DNA of 64,000 nt, from the NCBI RefSeq assembly GCF_009193255.1, contig NZ_WACG01000005.1:371856-435855 (forward strand), in the 5' to 3' direction. Made by a program: the position numbers and the translations under genes. This DNA is from Arthrobacter koreensis. GTDB taxonomy: Bacteria; Actinomycetota; Actinomycetes; Actinomycetales; Micrococcaceae. The notes beneath the pieces are model-generated. The model did not search any database. It had not been told where the DNA came from and saw nothing but the letters and a program-made list of their open reading frames with translations. The first letter of the stretch is position 1. Each line of letters opens with the position of its first letter. Below, piece by piece: positions 9,343 to 18,662 of the stretch.

Positions 9343-9390
9343 ATCCATTCCCCTTACCGTTCAGGCTTGCTGACCAACTCGCTGGACGGA

Positions 9391-9438
9391 CAAAACAAAA
9401 AGTGGGGATGACCGCTCTCAATGAACGGCCATCCCCAC
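9391..9438 (-). terminator. Intrinsic terminator
   Basis: GTGGGGATG (9402-9410) pairs with CATCCCCAC (9430-9438), with CCG/CGG pairing extending inward. On the minus strand the hairpin is followed by TTTTTGTTTTG, so it terminates the leftward gene ending at 9448. Confidence 0.85.
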
Positions 9439-9447
9439 GCAACGTAG

Positions 9448-10365
9448 CTAGAGAGGACGAATGTCAGAGAATCGAACTATGAAATTCGGATCAATGGCAT
9501 AGAACACGTCCGTCAAATTGGACCGAGTCAGGCAAGATGACGGAGACGGGACTGTTTGAGCGGCGAATGTGACGAGCGTTCCCTCGCTCATCCCGGCCAG
9601 CGTGCTGAAGAACGGCGCGTTCTGCGGTATCAGAGTGTTGTCTGTGAGGTCAGAGAAAGCGTTATTCCAAGTCTGTACCTTCACGCCCTCTGACAACTCG
9701 ATTTTTACGTGCGCCAGGCCGTCATTATTGGCCCCGATTTCCAGGATCTTCCCCGTCCAGTTGGTCATACTGCCTTGACCCGACACGGCACACATCTGAG
9801 CGTCTCGATCCGTCAGCGCCACCGAACGCTGCAGCTCAGTTCCCGCAGCCTCGTATGCAGCCTTCCCAGCCTCGAATGTGTCGAGGAATGCCTGCTGATC
9901 GGCGGGGCGTGGACCATAGCTTTCCGCCGGTGGCGGCGGCGGTGGTGGTGGTGCTTGCTCGGTCGCCTGCGCAACGGTGGCCATTGGAGTAGGTGTTGCA
10001 GATACTTCTGGCTCCGGTTCGGAGGTGGTGGTCTCCGTTGCTCTCGGGGAGGGGCTCTCACTAACCTGTGCGACCGGAGCCTTTTCTACGTCGTCCGTCC
10101 CGCTGAGCCCATTGACGATAAGGCTCAGCAGCACCACAACACCGATCCCCGTCAAGACTTTATGCCTAGCAAACCAGCTCTTCTTGACGACCGACGTGTC
10201 AGAGGGCGTACCAGCAGACTGATTATTTGCGGGTTCCTCGTTCACCCATAGCTGCCACCCTTCCGGTGCTGGCCCCCAGGCCGGATCAGGCTGCCAGCCG
10301 GCAGGGGGCTGCCAGCCCTCCTGCGGAGCGGGCCAATTTGGTGGCGGATTAAATCTCATAGTCAA
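9448..10365 (-). CDS. Membrane-anchored extracytoplasmic protein with N-terminal W/P repeats
   Basis: 305 residues. The cytoplasmic N-terminus carries Trp/Pro repeats (PPPNWPAP, PPAGWQPDP, APEGWQLW), similar to the short motifs before the transmembrane helix in many actinobacterial DUF2510-like proteins. One transmembrane helix follows at about residues 70-88, then a Ser/Thr/Glu/Pro linker with a run of nine prolines, and a soluble C-terminal domain (about 150-305) ending in PNFIVRFSDIRPL. The last domain is not recognised; two Cys (in AQMCAVSG and SSCLTRS) may form a disulfide outside the cell. Its stop is followed by a strong terminator. Confidence 0.7.
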   Translation of the reverse strand: MTMRFNPPPNWPAPQEGWQPPAGWQPDPAWGPAPEGWQLWVNEEPANNQSAGTPSDTSVVKKSWFARHKVLTGIGVVVLLSLIVNGLSGTDDVEKAPVAQVSESPSPRATETTTSEPEPEVSATPTPMATVAQATEQAPPPPPPPPAESYGPRPADQQAFLDTFEAGKAAYEAAGTELQRSVALTDRDAQMCAVSGQGSMTNWTGKILEIGANNDGLAHVKIELSEGVKVQTWNNAFSDLTDNTLIPQNAPFFSTLAGMSEGTLVTFAAQTVPSPSSCLTRSNLTDVFYAIDPNFIVRFSDIRPL

Positions 10366-10799
10366 AACAGTTCCCCAGAGTGTCGAAATGATGCTTAGTG
10401 ACTAAGCCGTCGCCCACCGTACCCCTCAGTAAAATGCATACTGATTATTTGCGGCTATCTTGCCGGGATCTTGCCGGAATCTTGCGTTTGGGATATCAAG
10501 AATGATGATTTGCCCGTAGTAAGCAGACTTAGATCCATGCAGGTGCCAATCTGCTGTCTCGCACAAGTTGCGCGCCGCCACCAAGGACTAACCCATCGTC
10601 GGTGCGCTGGGCGGGACCTATCCAAACAAACGTCTCCCTCCGGATCGCCCATGAAACCCGGACTCCGACTAGCGCCCGACACGGACCAGCCCTCCCGACA
10701 CAGACACCCGCCGCAACATACCGCCGCAGATTGTTGAACAATCGGGCGTGATCCCGCACACTTGGAAGACCCCGTTCCCGAGGCGCAAAAGGACCTGCC
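10366..10799. other. Intergenic control region of the oxoprolinase operon
   Basis: About 430 bases with no gene seen. The right end contains the palindrome at 10729-10743 and the AAAGGA ribosome site for the gene starting at 10800. Confidence 0.5.
10729..10743. promoter_or_regulatory. Candidate GntR operator upstream of pxpA
   Basis: GATTGTTGAACAATC is a perfect palindrome around one central base. Its core TTGTTGAACAA fits the TNGTNNNACNA consensus of FadR-type GntR regulators. The same core occurs twice upstream of the transporter gene at 18033. It lies about 57 bp before the pxpA start. Confidence 0.7.
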
Positions 10800-11558
10800 A
10801 TGCCGATCATTGACCTGAACAGCGACGTCGGCGAATCGTTCGGCAACTGGGAGATGGGCGACGACGCCGCCGTCTTCGAGTCCGTTTCCTCGGCAAACGT
10901 GGCCTGCGGCTTCCACGCCGGCGATCCTTCCGTCATCGCCCAGACCTGCCGCGACGCCGTCGCTGCCGGCGTCACCATCGGCGCGCACGTGGGCTACCGG
11001 GATCTGGCCGGCTTCGGCCGGCGCTTCCTGGACTGCTCCCCCACCGAACTGGCCGACGATGTGCTCTACCAGCTCGGCGCCCTGCAGGCCCTGGCCCAGC
11101 ACGCCGGTGCAGACATCCAGTACGTTAAGCCGCACGGTGCCCTCTACAACACGATCGTTCACCACGAGCACCACGCCCAGGCAGTCATCGACGCGATCCG
11201 CGCCTTCAACAAGGAACTCCCCGTCCTGCTGCTTCCCGGCGCCATCGCACTGGACAAAGCCGCCGACGCCGGAATGCGCGGAGTCTCGGAAGCCTTCGCA
11301 GACCGCAACTACAACCCGGACGGCACGCTGGTGTCCCGGCGTGAGCCCAACGCCGTCATTCACGACGCCGATCAGGTCACCGCCAACATGGTCCGCCTGG
11401 CCACCGAAGGTACCATCATCGCCATTGACGGCTCCGAAATCCCCATGAACGCCGAATCCATCTGCGTGCACGGCGACACCCCCGGCGCCGTCGCCATGGC
11501 CCGCGCCGTCCGCGCCGGCCTCGAAGAAGCCGGCGTCAGCATCCAGAGCTTCGTATGA
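10800..11558 (+). CDS. pxpA: 5-oxoprolinase subunit PxpA (LamB/YcsF family)
   Basis: 252 residues, the usual length for LamB/YcsF proteins. The N-terminal signature [14 protein letters not shown] is followed by [11 protein letters not shown] and IGAHVGYRD, and later [10 protein letters not shown] and the C-terminal [11 protein letters not shown]; these are the conserved metal/substrate blocks of PxpA. The enzyme works with PxpB and PxpC in ATP-dependent opening of 5-oxoproline to glutamate. An AAAGGA ribosome site precedes the ATG. It is the first gene of a tightly coupled operon (ATGA overlap with pxpBC at 11555-11558). Confidence 0.95.
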   Translation: MPIIDLNSDVGESFGNWEMGDDAAVFESVSSANVACGFHAGDPSVIAQTCRDAVAAGVTIGAHVGYRDLAGFGRRFLDCSPTELADDVLYQLGALQALAQHAGADIQYVKPHGALYNTIVHHEHHAQAVIDAIRAFNKELPVLLLPGAIALDKAADAGMRGVSEAFADRNYNPDGTLVSRREPNAVIHDADQVTANMVRLATEGTIIAIDGSEIPMNAESICVHGDTPGAVAMARAVRAGLEEAGVSIQSFV

Positions 11559-13450
11559 GCCTCCCGCACGCCGCAGACGCGCCCGCCGGAACCATCATCG
11601 GCATCCGGCCCGCCGGAACCCGCGCGCTGCTGGTCGAGCTGGGTTCGCTGGCCGACGTCGTCGCCCTCCACACCCAGCTCAAGTCCCATCCGCTGCCCGG
11701 CCAGGTCGATGCCCTCGCCGCCGCGGCCACGGTGCTGGTGCGCTTTGCCAGCCGCCGCGACGCCGTGGCCGGCCTGCCGCTGCTGCGGGCCCTGGACTTC
11801 ACCCACGCGGATACGGACGAACCGCGCACCGTAATCATTGAAACGGTGTACGACGGCGCCGACCTCGCCGAGGTCGCCCGACTCACCGGGCTCTCCGAAG
11901 AAGCTGTGGTCAATGCCCACACCGGTACCGCCTGGACCGCCGGATTCGGCGGCTTCGCCCCCGGTTTCACCTACCTCACCGGCGGCGATCCTGCCCTGAA
12001 CGTTCCCCGCCGCTCCAGCCCCCGCACCGCGGTCCCGCCGGGCGCTGTCGCCCTTGCCGGCGATTATTCAGCCGTCTATCCCCGCGAATCCCCCGGCGGC
12101 TGGCAGCTTATCGGCCGCACCTGCGCCCCCATGTGGGACCTCTCCCGTCCCAACCCTGCTCTCATCTCTCCCGGCGACTCGGTCCAGTTCACCCCCATCC
12201 GAGAATTCCTCCCCACCACCTCCTCCCCTTCTTCTCCGGCCGAGTCCATGGATTCCGGGGCTGGTACCGGCGCTGAGGCTGACGGCTCGAAGGCGACAGG
12301 CGAAGGGATCAGGGACGTCATAAGTCCCGCATCGCCGAGCGAGGAACGAGCGGGCAGCGAAGGCTCAGGGCGCGCGCATCTCGTGAGTCCCGCATCGCCG
12401 AGCGAGGAACGAGCGAGGTGTCTAAGGGACGATGAGATGCGCGCGCCCGCCCAAGGCGACCACTGCCACCTCGAGATCGGGAATCCAGGCCTCCAGTCCC
12501 TGATCCAGGACCTCGGCCGCCCCGGCTATGCGGACCTAGGCGTCTCCACGTCCGGCGCCGCCGACCCCCGTGCTGCCCGGCAGGCCAACCGGCTGGTCGG
12601 CAACCCGGCTGATGCCGCCGTCGTCGAGAACCTCTTGGGCAGCCTGGAACTCACCGCCCACGGCGACGCCGTCCTGGCACTCACCGGAGCAGACGTCCCC
12701 GCGGACGTCGTCGATCCCGCAGGCGTTCGCAGCCGGCCCGCGCCGCACGCCGCACCGTTCGCCCTGCTGGACGGGGAAACCCTGGTCCTGGGCACTCCGG
12801 TCCGCGGGGTGCGCGCCTACCTCGCCGTCCGCGGCGGGCTGGATGTGGACCCGGTGCTCGGCAGCCGCAGCACCGACTCGATGAGCGGCATCGGCCCGGC
12901 ACCGCTGGCCGCCGGCACCCGCCTGCCGGTTGCGGCGGCGGGAAGCCTGCACGTCGGGGACCCCGAGGCTCCGGTTCTGGCCGCAGCCGGCGTCCCTGGA
13001 ACCCTGGGCAACGGCATCGAACCCGCCCTGCTGCGCATCACCGCCGGCCCCCGGCAGGACTGGTTCAGCAACGGCGCCGCCGCCGCGCTGGCCGGCCAGA
13101 CCTGGCTCACCACCAGCGAATCCAACCGGATCGGCGTCCGGCTCGCCCTGGACCCCCAGGACACAGCAGCCAGCCCGCTCACCCGCGCCCGCGACGGTGA
13201 ACTGCCCAGCGAAGGTGTGGTGGCCGGCTCGCTGCAGGTGCCGCCGTCGGGCCTGCCCGTCCTGTTCCTCGCCGACCACCCCGTCACCGGCGGCTACCCG
13301 GTAATCGCCGTTGTGATCCCGGAGGACCTGCCGGTGGCCGCCCAGCTGCCTCCCGGAGATCCGGTGCGCTTTATCTTTGTTGACCCCGACACCCTCGCAC
13401 CGCTTACCGCGGAGCAGGCCGTCGGACTGTTTCCCGAAGGAACCGAATGA
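11555..13450 (+). CDS. pxpBC: Fused 5-oxoprolinase subunits PxpB-PxpC (KipI-KipA)
   Basis: 631 residues. Residues about 1-218 are the KipI/AHS1 domain with [17 protein letters not shown] and [11 protein letters not shown]. Residues about 306-625 are the KipA/AHS2 domain, with [19 protein letters not shown] and [11 protein letters not shown]. Between them is a linker of about 85 residues that is unusually long and low in complexity. It contains two copies of [10 protein letters not shown] encoded by a 30-bp direct repeat inside a palindromic element (12323-12448). The two domains are the same pair that occur in urea carboxylase. ATGA overlaps join it to pxpA (11555-11558) and to the biotin carboxylase gene (13447-13450), so balanced, coupled translation is likely. 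Confidence 0.93.
   Translation: MSLPHAADAPAGTIIGIRPAGTRALLVELGSLADVVALHTQLKSHPLPGQVDALAAAATVLVRFASRRDAVAGLPLLRALDFTHADTDEPRTVIIETVYDGADLAEVARLTGLSEEAVVNAHTGTAWTAGFGGFAPGFTYLTGGDPALNVPRRSSPRTAVPPGAVALAGDYSAVYPRESPGGWQLIGRTCAPMWDLSRPNPALISPGDSVQFTPIREFLPTTSSPSSPAESMDSGAGTGAEADGSKATGEGIRDVISPASPSEERAGSEGSGRAHLVSPASPSEERARCLRDDEMRAPAQGDHCHLEIGNPGLQSLIQDLGRPGYADLGVSTSGAADPRAARQANRLVGNPADAAVVENLLGSLELTAHGDAVLALTGADVPADVVDPAGVRSRPAPHAAPFALLDGETLVLGTPVRGVRAYLAVRGGLDVDPVLGSRSTDSMSGIGPAPLAAGTRLPVAAAGSLHVGDPEAPVLAAAGVPGTLGNGIEPALLRITAGPRQDWFSNGAAAALAGQTWLTTSESNRIGVRLALDPQDTAASPLTRARDGELPSEGVVAGSLQVPPSGLPVLFLADHPVTGGYPVIAVVIPEDLPVAAQLPPGDPVRFIFVDPDTLAPLTAEQAVGLFPEGTE
12323..12448. repeat. In-frame repetitive palindromic element in pxpBC
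   Basis: A 30-bp sequence is present twice, at 12323-12352 and 12386-12415, exactly 63 bp apart, which keeps the reading frame. The second copy lies in an 81-bp unit bounded by 15-bp inverted repeats (12368-12382 and 12434-12448). The unit falls exactly in the inter-domain linker. This looks like an extragenic repeat that invaded a coding region where insertion is tolerated. Confidence 0.75.
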
Positions 13451-15192
13451 ACACCCGTATGAAAAAGGTCCTGATCGCCAACCGCGGCGAGATCGCCGTT
13501 CGCGTGGCCCGCGCTTGCGCCGACGCCGGCATTTCCTCCGCTGCCGTGTACTCGGACCCCGACGCCGATGCGCTGCACGTGCGCCTGGCCGACGAGGCCC
13601 TCCCGCTCGGCGGCGCCTCCGGCGCGGACACCTACCTGAACATTCCCAAACTCATCGATGCTGCCCGCAGGGCCGGCGCGGACGCCGTTCACCCGGGCTA
13701 CGGGTTCCTCTCCGAGAACGCTGACTTTGCGCAGGCAGTGCTCGACGCCGGACTCACCTGGATCGGCCCGTCACCGCAGGCCATCCGCGATCTGGGCAAC
13801 AAGGTCACCGCCCGGGAGATCGCCGTCCGCGCCGGCGCTCCGCTGGTGCCCGGCACCGAAGGCCCGGCCGAGAGCGCCGAACAGGTCCGCGCCTTCGCCG
13901 AGGAACACGGCCTCCCGGTCGCCATCAAGGCGGCTTTCGGCGGAGGCGGCCGAGGCATGAAGATCGCCCGCCGGCTGGAGGACGTGGAGGACGCCTTTGA
14001 GTCTGCGGTCCGCGAGGCAGTGTCCGCGTTTGGCCGCGGTGAGTGCTTCGCCGAACGGTTCCTGGACAAGCCGCGGCACGTTGAAGCTCAGGTGCTGGCG
14101 GACACGCACGGCAACGTCGTCGTCGTCGGCACCCGTGACTGCTCGCTGCAGCGCCGGAACCAGAAACTCGTGGAGGAAGCCCCGGCGCCGTTCCTCACCA
14201 ATGAACAGCGCACCACCATCCATGAGTCCGCCAAGGCCATCTGCCGGGAAGCCGGGTACACCGGTGCCGGAACCGTGGAATACCTGGTCTCCCCCGACGG
14301 ATTGATCAGCTTCCTGGAGGTCAACACCCGGCTCCAGGTGGAGCACCCGGTCACTGAAGAGACCGCCGGCGTTGACCTTGTCCGCGAGCAGTTCCGCATT
14401 GCCGACGGCCTGCCGCTGTCCATCACCGAAGATCCGGTCCCGCACGGTCACGCCTTCGAATTCCGGCTCAACGCCGAGGATCCGGCCCGCGGGTTCCTGC
14501 CCGGCCCCGGCCCGGTGGAAGCCTTCGAGCCGCCCACTGGCCCCGGCATCCGGATGGACACCGGTGTGCGGTCCGGCTCCGTGGTTCCCAGCGAGTACGA
14601 CTCCCTGATGGCAAAGCTGATCGTCTGGGGTGAGGACCGCCCGCAGGCCCTGCGCCGGGCGAAGGCCGCACTGGACGAACTGGTGATCAAGGGCGTGCCC
14701 ACCGTGGTGCCGTTCCACCAGGCCGTGGTCCGCTCCGAGGCGTTCACCCGCGACGGCGAGCTGGGCGTCTACACCACCTGGATCGAATCCGAGTTCGCTG
14801 AACCGCTGGCTGCCTCGCCGCACATTGCCGCGGCGTCGGACACCGCGCGGGAAACCATCACCGTGGATATCGACGGCCGTGCCGTCGCCGTCGGACTGCC
14901 CGCTGCGCTGCTGAACGCACTGCGGTCCGGCGGCAGCGGCACCGCGCAGGCGTCCTCCAATACTCCGGACACCGCCGACGCCGCCCGGCTGGCCTCGCCA
15001 ATGGCCGGGAACCTGGTCAAGTGGCTGGCGGACGACGGCGCAGAATTGGCCGAAGGCGATCCGGTGGCGGTGCTGGAAGCGATGAAAATGGAAACCACCG
15101 TCCGGGCCCACCGCCCCGGAAGCTTTGCCCGGGCTTCGCTGGAGGCCGGTGCCGCCGTCGGCCGCGGGGATTCCCTGGGCGAGATTGGCTGA
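13447..15192 (+). CDS. Biotin carboxylase with C-terminal biotinyl domain
   Basis: 581 residues. An N-terminal biotin-carboxylase domain ([17 protein letters not shown]), a central ATP-grasp with the glycine loop [10 protein letters not shown], and the carboxylase block [14 protein letters not shown] are followed by a C-terminal domain. A short C-terminal lipoyl/biotinyl domain ends with the biotinylation motif EAMKMET, Lys near residue 547. No carboxyltransferase subunit is near. Its place, overlapping pxpBC by ATGA, suggests it is the biotin-carboxylase partner of the KipI/KipA domains. The combination biotin carboxylase + BCCP + AHS1 + AHS2 is the set found in urea carboxylase, here split over two proteins. 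The substrate may be 5-oxoproline or another cyclic amide (inference). Confidence 0.9.
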   Translation: MNTRMKKVLIANRGEIAVRVARACADAGISSAAVYSDPDADALHVRLADEALPLGGASGADTYLNIPKLIDAARRAGADAVHPGYGFLSENADFAQAVLDAGLTWIGPSPQAIRDLGNKVTAREIAVRAGAPLVPGTEGPAESAEQVRAFAEEHGLPVAIKAAFGGGGRGMKIARRLEDVEDAFESAVREAVSAFGRGECFAERFLDKPRHVEAQVLADTHGNVVVVGTRDCSLQRRNQKLVEEAPAPFLTNEQRTTIHESAKAICREAGYTGAGTVEYLVSPDGLISFLEVNTRLQVEHPVTEETAGVDLVREQFRIADGLPLSITEDPVPHGHAFEFRLNAEDPARGFLPGPGPVEAFEPPTGPGIRMDTGVRSGSVVPSEYDSLMAKLIVWGEDRPQALRRAKAALDELVIKGVPTVVPFHQAVVRSEAFTRDGELGVYTTWIESEFAEPLAASPHIAAASDTARETITVDIDGRAVAVGLPAALLNALRSGGSGTAQASSNTPDTADAARLASPMAGNLVKWLADDGAELAEGDPVAVLEAMKMETTVRAHRPGSFARASLEAGAAVGRGDSLGEIG

Positions 15193-15206
15193 GCACAGCC
15201 GTAACA

Positions 15207-15231
15207 GGTCCGGCGGGTACACCGCCGGACC
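15207..15231. terminator. Hairpin after the oxoprolinase operon
   Basis: GGTCCGGCGG (15207-15216) and CCGCCGGACC (15222-15231) form a perfect 10-bp stem with a 5-nt loop. No U-tract follows. It sits between the carboxylase gene and the regulator gene, so it may attenuate read-through into the regulator. Confidence 0.6.
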
Positions 15232-15255
15232 CCTCCCAGCCGCTAGGTTGGGTGG

Positions 15256-15930
15256 ATGGCTCTGAACCTGGACGAGTACGCCGAACAGCGTGCCTCGCAT
15301 ACCAACATCACGCTGTGGGCGGCGGAAGTGCTGCGGGCCCAGATTGCTGCGGGGAAACTTCTCCCCGGCACCAAGCTCTCTGAACAGCAGCTTGCCTCGT
15401 CCCTGAACATTTCCCGGAACACGCTGCGTGAGGCGTTTACAGTGCTCAGCGGCGAGGGCGTGGTGAGCCGGTATCCGAACCGCGGCGTCTTCGTTGCCTC
15501 CCCCGGCGCCGACGCGGTGCGGCGGATTTACCAGGTGCGCCGGATGCTGGAACCGTCGGCCGCGCTGTGGGGTCCGGAACTGGACCTCGAAAGGCTGGAT
15601 CGGGTGATTGCCGCTGCACGGGAAGCCAAATCCCCTGGCTCCGTGGCAGAGATGGCAGCTGCGAACCAGGCCTTCCATGAGGCTGTCATCGCGATGTCCG
15701 GCAGTTCGCAGCTGCAGGACCTCATGTCCCGCGTGCTCGCCGAAATGCGGCTGGTCTTTTATGCCATGCGCAGCGAACCGGACTTCCACTCCCACTACGT
15801 GGAACAGAACGCGAGGATCGTGGAGCTGCTGCGGGCCGGCAAGCGGAAGAAAGCGGCGGAAACGCTCCGCGGCTACCTCGACGCCGCCGAGGCCGAACTG
15901 CTGGAGCACCTGGCTGCGGACGGGCACTAG
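15256..15930 (+). CDS. GntR family regulator with FCD domain
   Basis: 224 residues. The N-terminal winged helix contains GTKLSEQQLASSLNISRNTLREA-type sequence, followed by a C-terminal FCD ligand domain from about residue 90, with ANQAFHEAVIAMSG and the HxxxH-like LHEAV/SHYVEQNARI elements. It lies 63 bp after the biotin carboxylase and on the same strand, and next to the convergent DUF1445/NRAMP unit. It takes the place that the IclR-type KipR has in Bacillus. The three TTGTTGAACAA palindromes flanking the locus are its likely targets, as they match the FadR-subfamily consensus. Presumed repressor released by 5-oxoproline or a related acid. Confidence 0.9.
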   Translation: MALNLDEYAEQRASHTNITLWAAEVLRAQIAAGKLLPGTKLSEQQLASSLNISRNTLREAFTVLSGEGVVSRYPNRGVFVASPGADAVRRIYQVRRMLEPSAALWGPELDLERLDRVIAAAREAKSPGSVAEMAAANQAFHEAVIAMSGSSQLQDLMSRVLAEMRLVFYAMRSEPDFHSHYVEQNARIVELLRAGKRKKAAETLRGYLDAAEAELLEHLAADGH

Positions 15931-15952
15931 CCCGCCCGCAGCAAAAAGCCTG

Positions 15953-16762
15953 CTAAGGCACCAGGTAGGCGCTGTCCCGGGCATCGGTGATCAGCATGTG
16001 GCCCGGCGCGTGGCCAATGGCCAGGGACGGTTTCGACTCCATGACCGCCGCCTGCGGTGTCACACCGCAGGCCCAGAACACCGGAAGGTGCCCCGCCGGA
16101 ATGTCCACCGGGTCGCCGAAGTCCGGCCGGCCCAGATCAGCAATCCCAATCTCCGACGGGTTGCCCACATGCACCGGAGCCCCGTGGACCGCCGGGTAGC
16201 GGGAGGTGATCCGCACGGCGTCGGCCACCTGGGCGGCCGGCACCGGCCGCATTGACACCACCAGCGGGCCGGACATCTCGCCGGCCGGCTCACAGCGCAC
16301 CGACGTGCGGTACATCGGCACGTTGGTGCCCTGGTCGATGTGTGCAATCCGGATGCCGCCCTCCTGAAGCGCTGCTTCGAAGGTAAAGCTGCAGCCCACA
16401 ATGAACGTGACCAGGTCATCGCGCCAGTAGTCGGTGATATCCGTCGGGTCCGCGGTCTTTTCTCCGTTCACGTAGACCGTGTACCGCGGGACGTCGGTGC
16501 GGATGTCCCCGCCGGCCAGCAGCGGCCCGCTGGTCTCACCGGCGTCGAGAACACCCAGGATGGGACAGGACTTGGGGTTGCGCTGGGCGAAGAGCAGGAC
16601 GTCGAAGGCCTGCGCTTTGGGCACGATGATCAGGTTCGCCTGCGCGTACCCGGCCGCCCAGCCCGCCGTCGGCGTCACCAGACCGTCCCGGAAGAGTTCC
16701 CGGGCCTCGGCGGGAGACAGGGCAGCCCGGTCAAGTGCGGCCAGTGTTTCAGGTTTTGTCAT
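15953..16762 (-). CDS. DUF1445 family protein (YcsI / D-glutamate cyclase-like)
   Basis: 269 residues, the normal size of the DUF1445 family. The motifs [36 protein letters not shown] and [11 protein letters not shown] are typical; the two Cys lie in conserved family positions. Related mammalian protein C14orf159 converts D-glutamate to 5-oxo-D-proline, which fits a 5-oxoproline locus. The start at 16762 follows AAGGA by 7 nt. It lies 53 bp downstream of the NRAMP-like gene on the same strand. In Bacillus the equivalent is ycsI, between ycsG and kipI. It probably supplies or edits the D-enantiomer of the ligand (inference). Confidence 0.88.
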   Translation of the reverse strand: MTKPETLAALDRAALSPAEARELFRDGLVTPTAGWAAGYAQANLIIVPKAQAFDVLLFAQRNPKSCPILGVLDAGETSGPLLAGGDIRTDVPRYTVYVNGEKTADPTDITDYWRDDLVTFIVGCSFTFEAALQEGGIRIAHIDQGTNVPMYRTSVRCEPAGEMSGPLVVSMRPVPAAQVADAVRITSRYPAVHGAPVHVGNPSEIGIADLGRPDFGDPVDIPAGHLPVFWACGVTPQAAVMESKPSLAIGHAPGHMLITDARDSAYLVP

Positions 16763-16815
16763 GCGTTCATCCTTCTGTAGGCGGCTCGGGCCGGGCCCGT
16801 GCCGCGGAATGCGGA

Positions 16816-18033
16816 CTACTGCCAGAGGGCGGCGAGACCGGAGAGCGAATTCCAGCCCAGGAACAGGGTCAGCGCCCAGGACAGGACACCGATGATCAGC
16901 AGCCACTTCGGGTAGTCGTAGCCGTTAAGCAGGTCCCGGCGGCGCCAGGCAGCCCAGAGCAGGATGCCGAAGCCCAGTGGCAGGATCAGGCCGTTGAAGG
17001 CACCGGCGAAGACCAGCAGGGTCTGCGGAGCCTGGCCAAGCAGCAGGAAGGCAACGGTGCAGACGGCGATGAACGCCACGGTCAACAGGCTGCGGGTGCG
17101 GTCCTTGGTTGCGGGGGTGGTGATGAAGGAAACCGAAGTGTAGGCGGCACCGATGACGGAGGTCAGCGCCGCGGCCCAGAACACAATGCCGAACATGCGC
17201 AGGCCAATCTCACCTGCTGCGTGGTAGAAAGCGTCGGCCGCGAGGTTGTCGCCGGCGAGGGTGACGCCGCTGGCCACCACACCGAGGATGGCCAGGAACA
17301 GGAGCATACGCATCACGCCGGTGACGATGATGCCCAGGAGCGAGACCTTGGTGATGTCTTTGACGTGTCCGGGGCCTGTTGTGCCGGAATCGAGTAGGCG
17401 GTGGGCGCCGGCGTAGGTGATGTAGCCGCCGACGGTGCCGCCGATCAGGGTGGTGATGGTCAGGAAGTCCACCTGCTCGGGCAGCACGGTGTTCTTCAGC
17501 GCCTCGCCGACGGGCGGTGCAGCGCTGATTGCTACGTAGAGCATCAGCAGGATCATGATGGCGCCGAGCGCCACCACGATCCGGTCCAGGGCCAGGCCGG
17601 CCTTCTTGGACAGGAAGATGAAGATGGCGACGGCGGCAGAAATGGCACCGCCCACCTTGGTGTCCATGCCGAGCATGGCGTTCATGCCCAGGCCGGTGCC
17701 GGCAATGTTGCCGATGTTGAATACCAGGCCGCCGATGAAGACCAGTCCCGCGAGCAGCCAGCCCGCCCCCGGCAGCACCTTGTTGCCCAAAGCCTGGGCA
17801 CGCAGCCCGGAGACGCCGATGATGCGCCAGACGTTCATCTGGACCGCGATGTCCACGAGGATCGAGACCAGGATCGCGAACGCGAACGCCGCGCCGAGCT
17901 GGACTGTGAACACGGTGGTCTGGGTGATGAAGCCAGGTCCGATGGCGCTCGTGGCCATAAGGAACATGGCTCCGAGCAGTGCCGTGCGCTTGGCGTTAGG
18001 CCGAACCTTCACCTTCGTCGGCTTGGTTTCCAT
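16816..18033 (-). CDS. NRAMP-like transporter (YcsG homologue)
   Basis: 405 residues with about eleven hydrophobic segments. The family motif DPG of metal transporters is replaced: the first helix reads [15 protein letters not shown], and the metal-binding DPGN Asp and Asn are missing. The same is seen in the YcsG branch, which therefore may not move divalent metals. An ATG at 18033 is chosen because GGAAAAACC precedes it; a GTG at 18048 has no ribosome site. With the DUF1445 gene it forms a leftward unit controlled by two palindromes at 18092-18129. The likely role is import of 5-oxoproline or a related acid (inference from context). Confidence 0.85.
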   Translation of the reverse strand: METKPTKVKVRPNAKRTALLGAMFLMATSAIGPGFITQTTVFTVQLGAAFAFAILVSILVDIAVQMNVWRIIGVSGLRAQALGNKVLPGAGWLLAGLVFIGGLVFNIGNIAGTGLGMNAMLGMDTKVGGAISAAVAIFIFLSKKAGLALDRIVVALGAIMILLMLYVAISAAPPVGEALKNTVLPEQVDFLTITTLIGGTVGGYITYAGAHRLLDSGTTGPGHVKDITKVSLLGIIVTGVMRMLLFLAILGVVASGVTLAGDNLAADAFYHAAGEIGLRMFGIVFWAAALTSVIGAAYTSVSFITTPATKDRTRSLLTVAFIAVCTVAFLLLGQAPQTLLVFAGAFNGLILPLGFGILLWAAWRRRDLLNGYDYPKWLLIIGVLSWALTLFLGWNSLSGLAALWQ

Positions 18034-18437
18034 GGTTTTTCCGATCACTGGAGAATGTGGGGGGCGCCACAGGGGCTTCCAGCAGTCTAAAGGTTGTTGA
18101 ACAATCCGCCAGTCTTTTTGTTGAACAATCGCGGGTTCTTTACATGCTTTTTACATGGAAGGTGAGTTTGGGGCCGGCAGCTTCGGTGCGGACACTGACC
18201 CGCCCCACGTCTCTGTCACCGCGGTCTGTGGGGGTCCACTGAAACGCCAAGGGCCTGGATATTCACCGGCCGGTCCCACGCAACCCTGCCTGGCAATGCG
18301 CTGACACTTAGCCGCGGAAGAAATTCTATTGTTGATCGTCCTGACTCAACGAGTCGACGCGGGCCGGGTCCTGCAAGCACTCCGTCGTGAGATGAACGGG
18401 CTGCATGTTGGGTCAGCGCCCGCCACTATAGGTTCTG
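18034..18437. other. Control region of the transporter unit plus unassigned DNA
   Basis: The left part holds the tandem GntR-type palindromes. From about 18140 to 18437 no gene, hairpin or repeat was recognised. Confidence 0.4.
18092..18129. promoter_or_regulatory. Tandem candidate GntR operators
   Basis: TTGTTGAACAA occurs at 18094-18104 and again at 18118-18128, centre to centre 24 bp. Each matches the palindrome at 10729-10743 exactly in its 11-bp core. They lie 60-95 bp upstream of the transporter start at 18033. Confidence 0.7.
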
Positions 18438-18644
18438 TCAGCGCAGAGGATTCCCGTTTTCATTCCTCCATTGATCTCTGAAGAGATAGGACAGTACAAA
18501 CAGCCCTACACCGACAATCAGGAAGGATACGGCGACGGGTACAGGAAGCTTGCCGTCAATGAGTCGCAGTACACCCCAGCCTAAGAGCAGGGTAGCGAGG
18601 GTACCTACCCCTCCCCATAAGCCTTTTCGCAGTTTCTTGTGCAT
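18438..18644 (-). CDS. Small two-TM protein, possible RHS immunity partner
   Basis: 68 residues with a basic start (MHKKLRKG), two hydrophobic segments (about 10-29 and 36-54) separated by a short charged turn (IDGKLPVP), and a polar tail. It begins 18 bp after the stop of the RHS/YD-repeat gene on the same strand, the usual place of an immunity gene for a polymorphic toxin. The partner's C-terminal tip is itself hydrophobic and Gly-rich, so a membrane-acting toxin with membrane immunity is plausible. There is no recognised family, and it may be a gene of unrelated function. Confidence 0.55.
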   Translation of the reverse strand: MHKKLRKGLWGGVGTLATLLLGWGVLRLIDGKLPVPVAVSFLIVGVGLFVLSYLFRDQWRNENGNPLR

Positions 18645-18662
18645 TTGGGCACATCCTTCAGA

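Noticed and set aside
9910..9960. Codon-scale repeat at the polyproline run
   Set aside because: This is simple coding of nine prolines in a linker, not a mobile or regulatory repeat.
13771..15984. 737-residue leftward frame
   Set aside because: Antisense to the biotin carboxylase and GntR genes; composition is that of a shadow.
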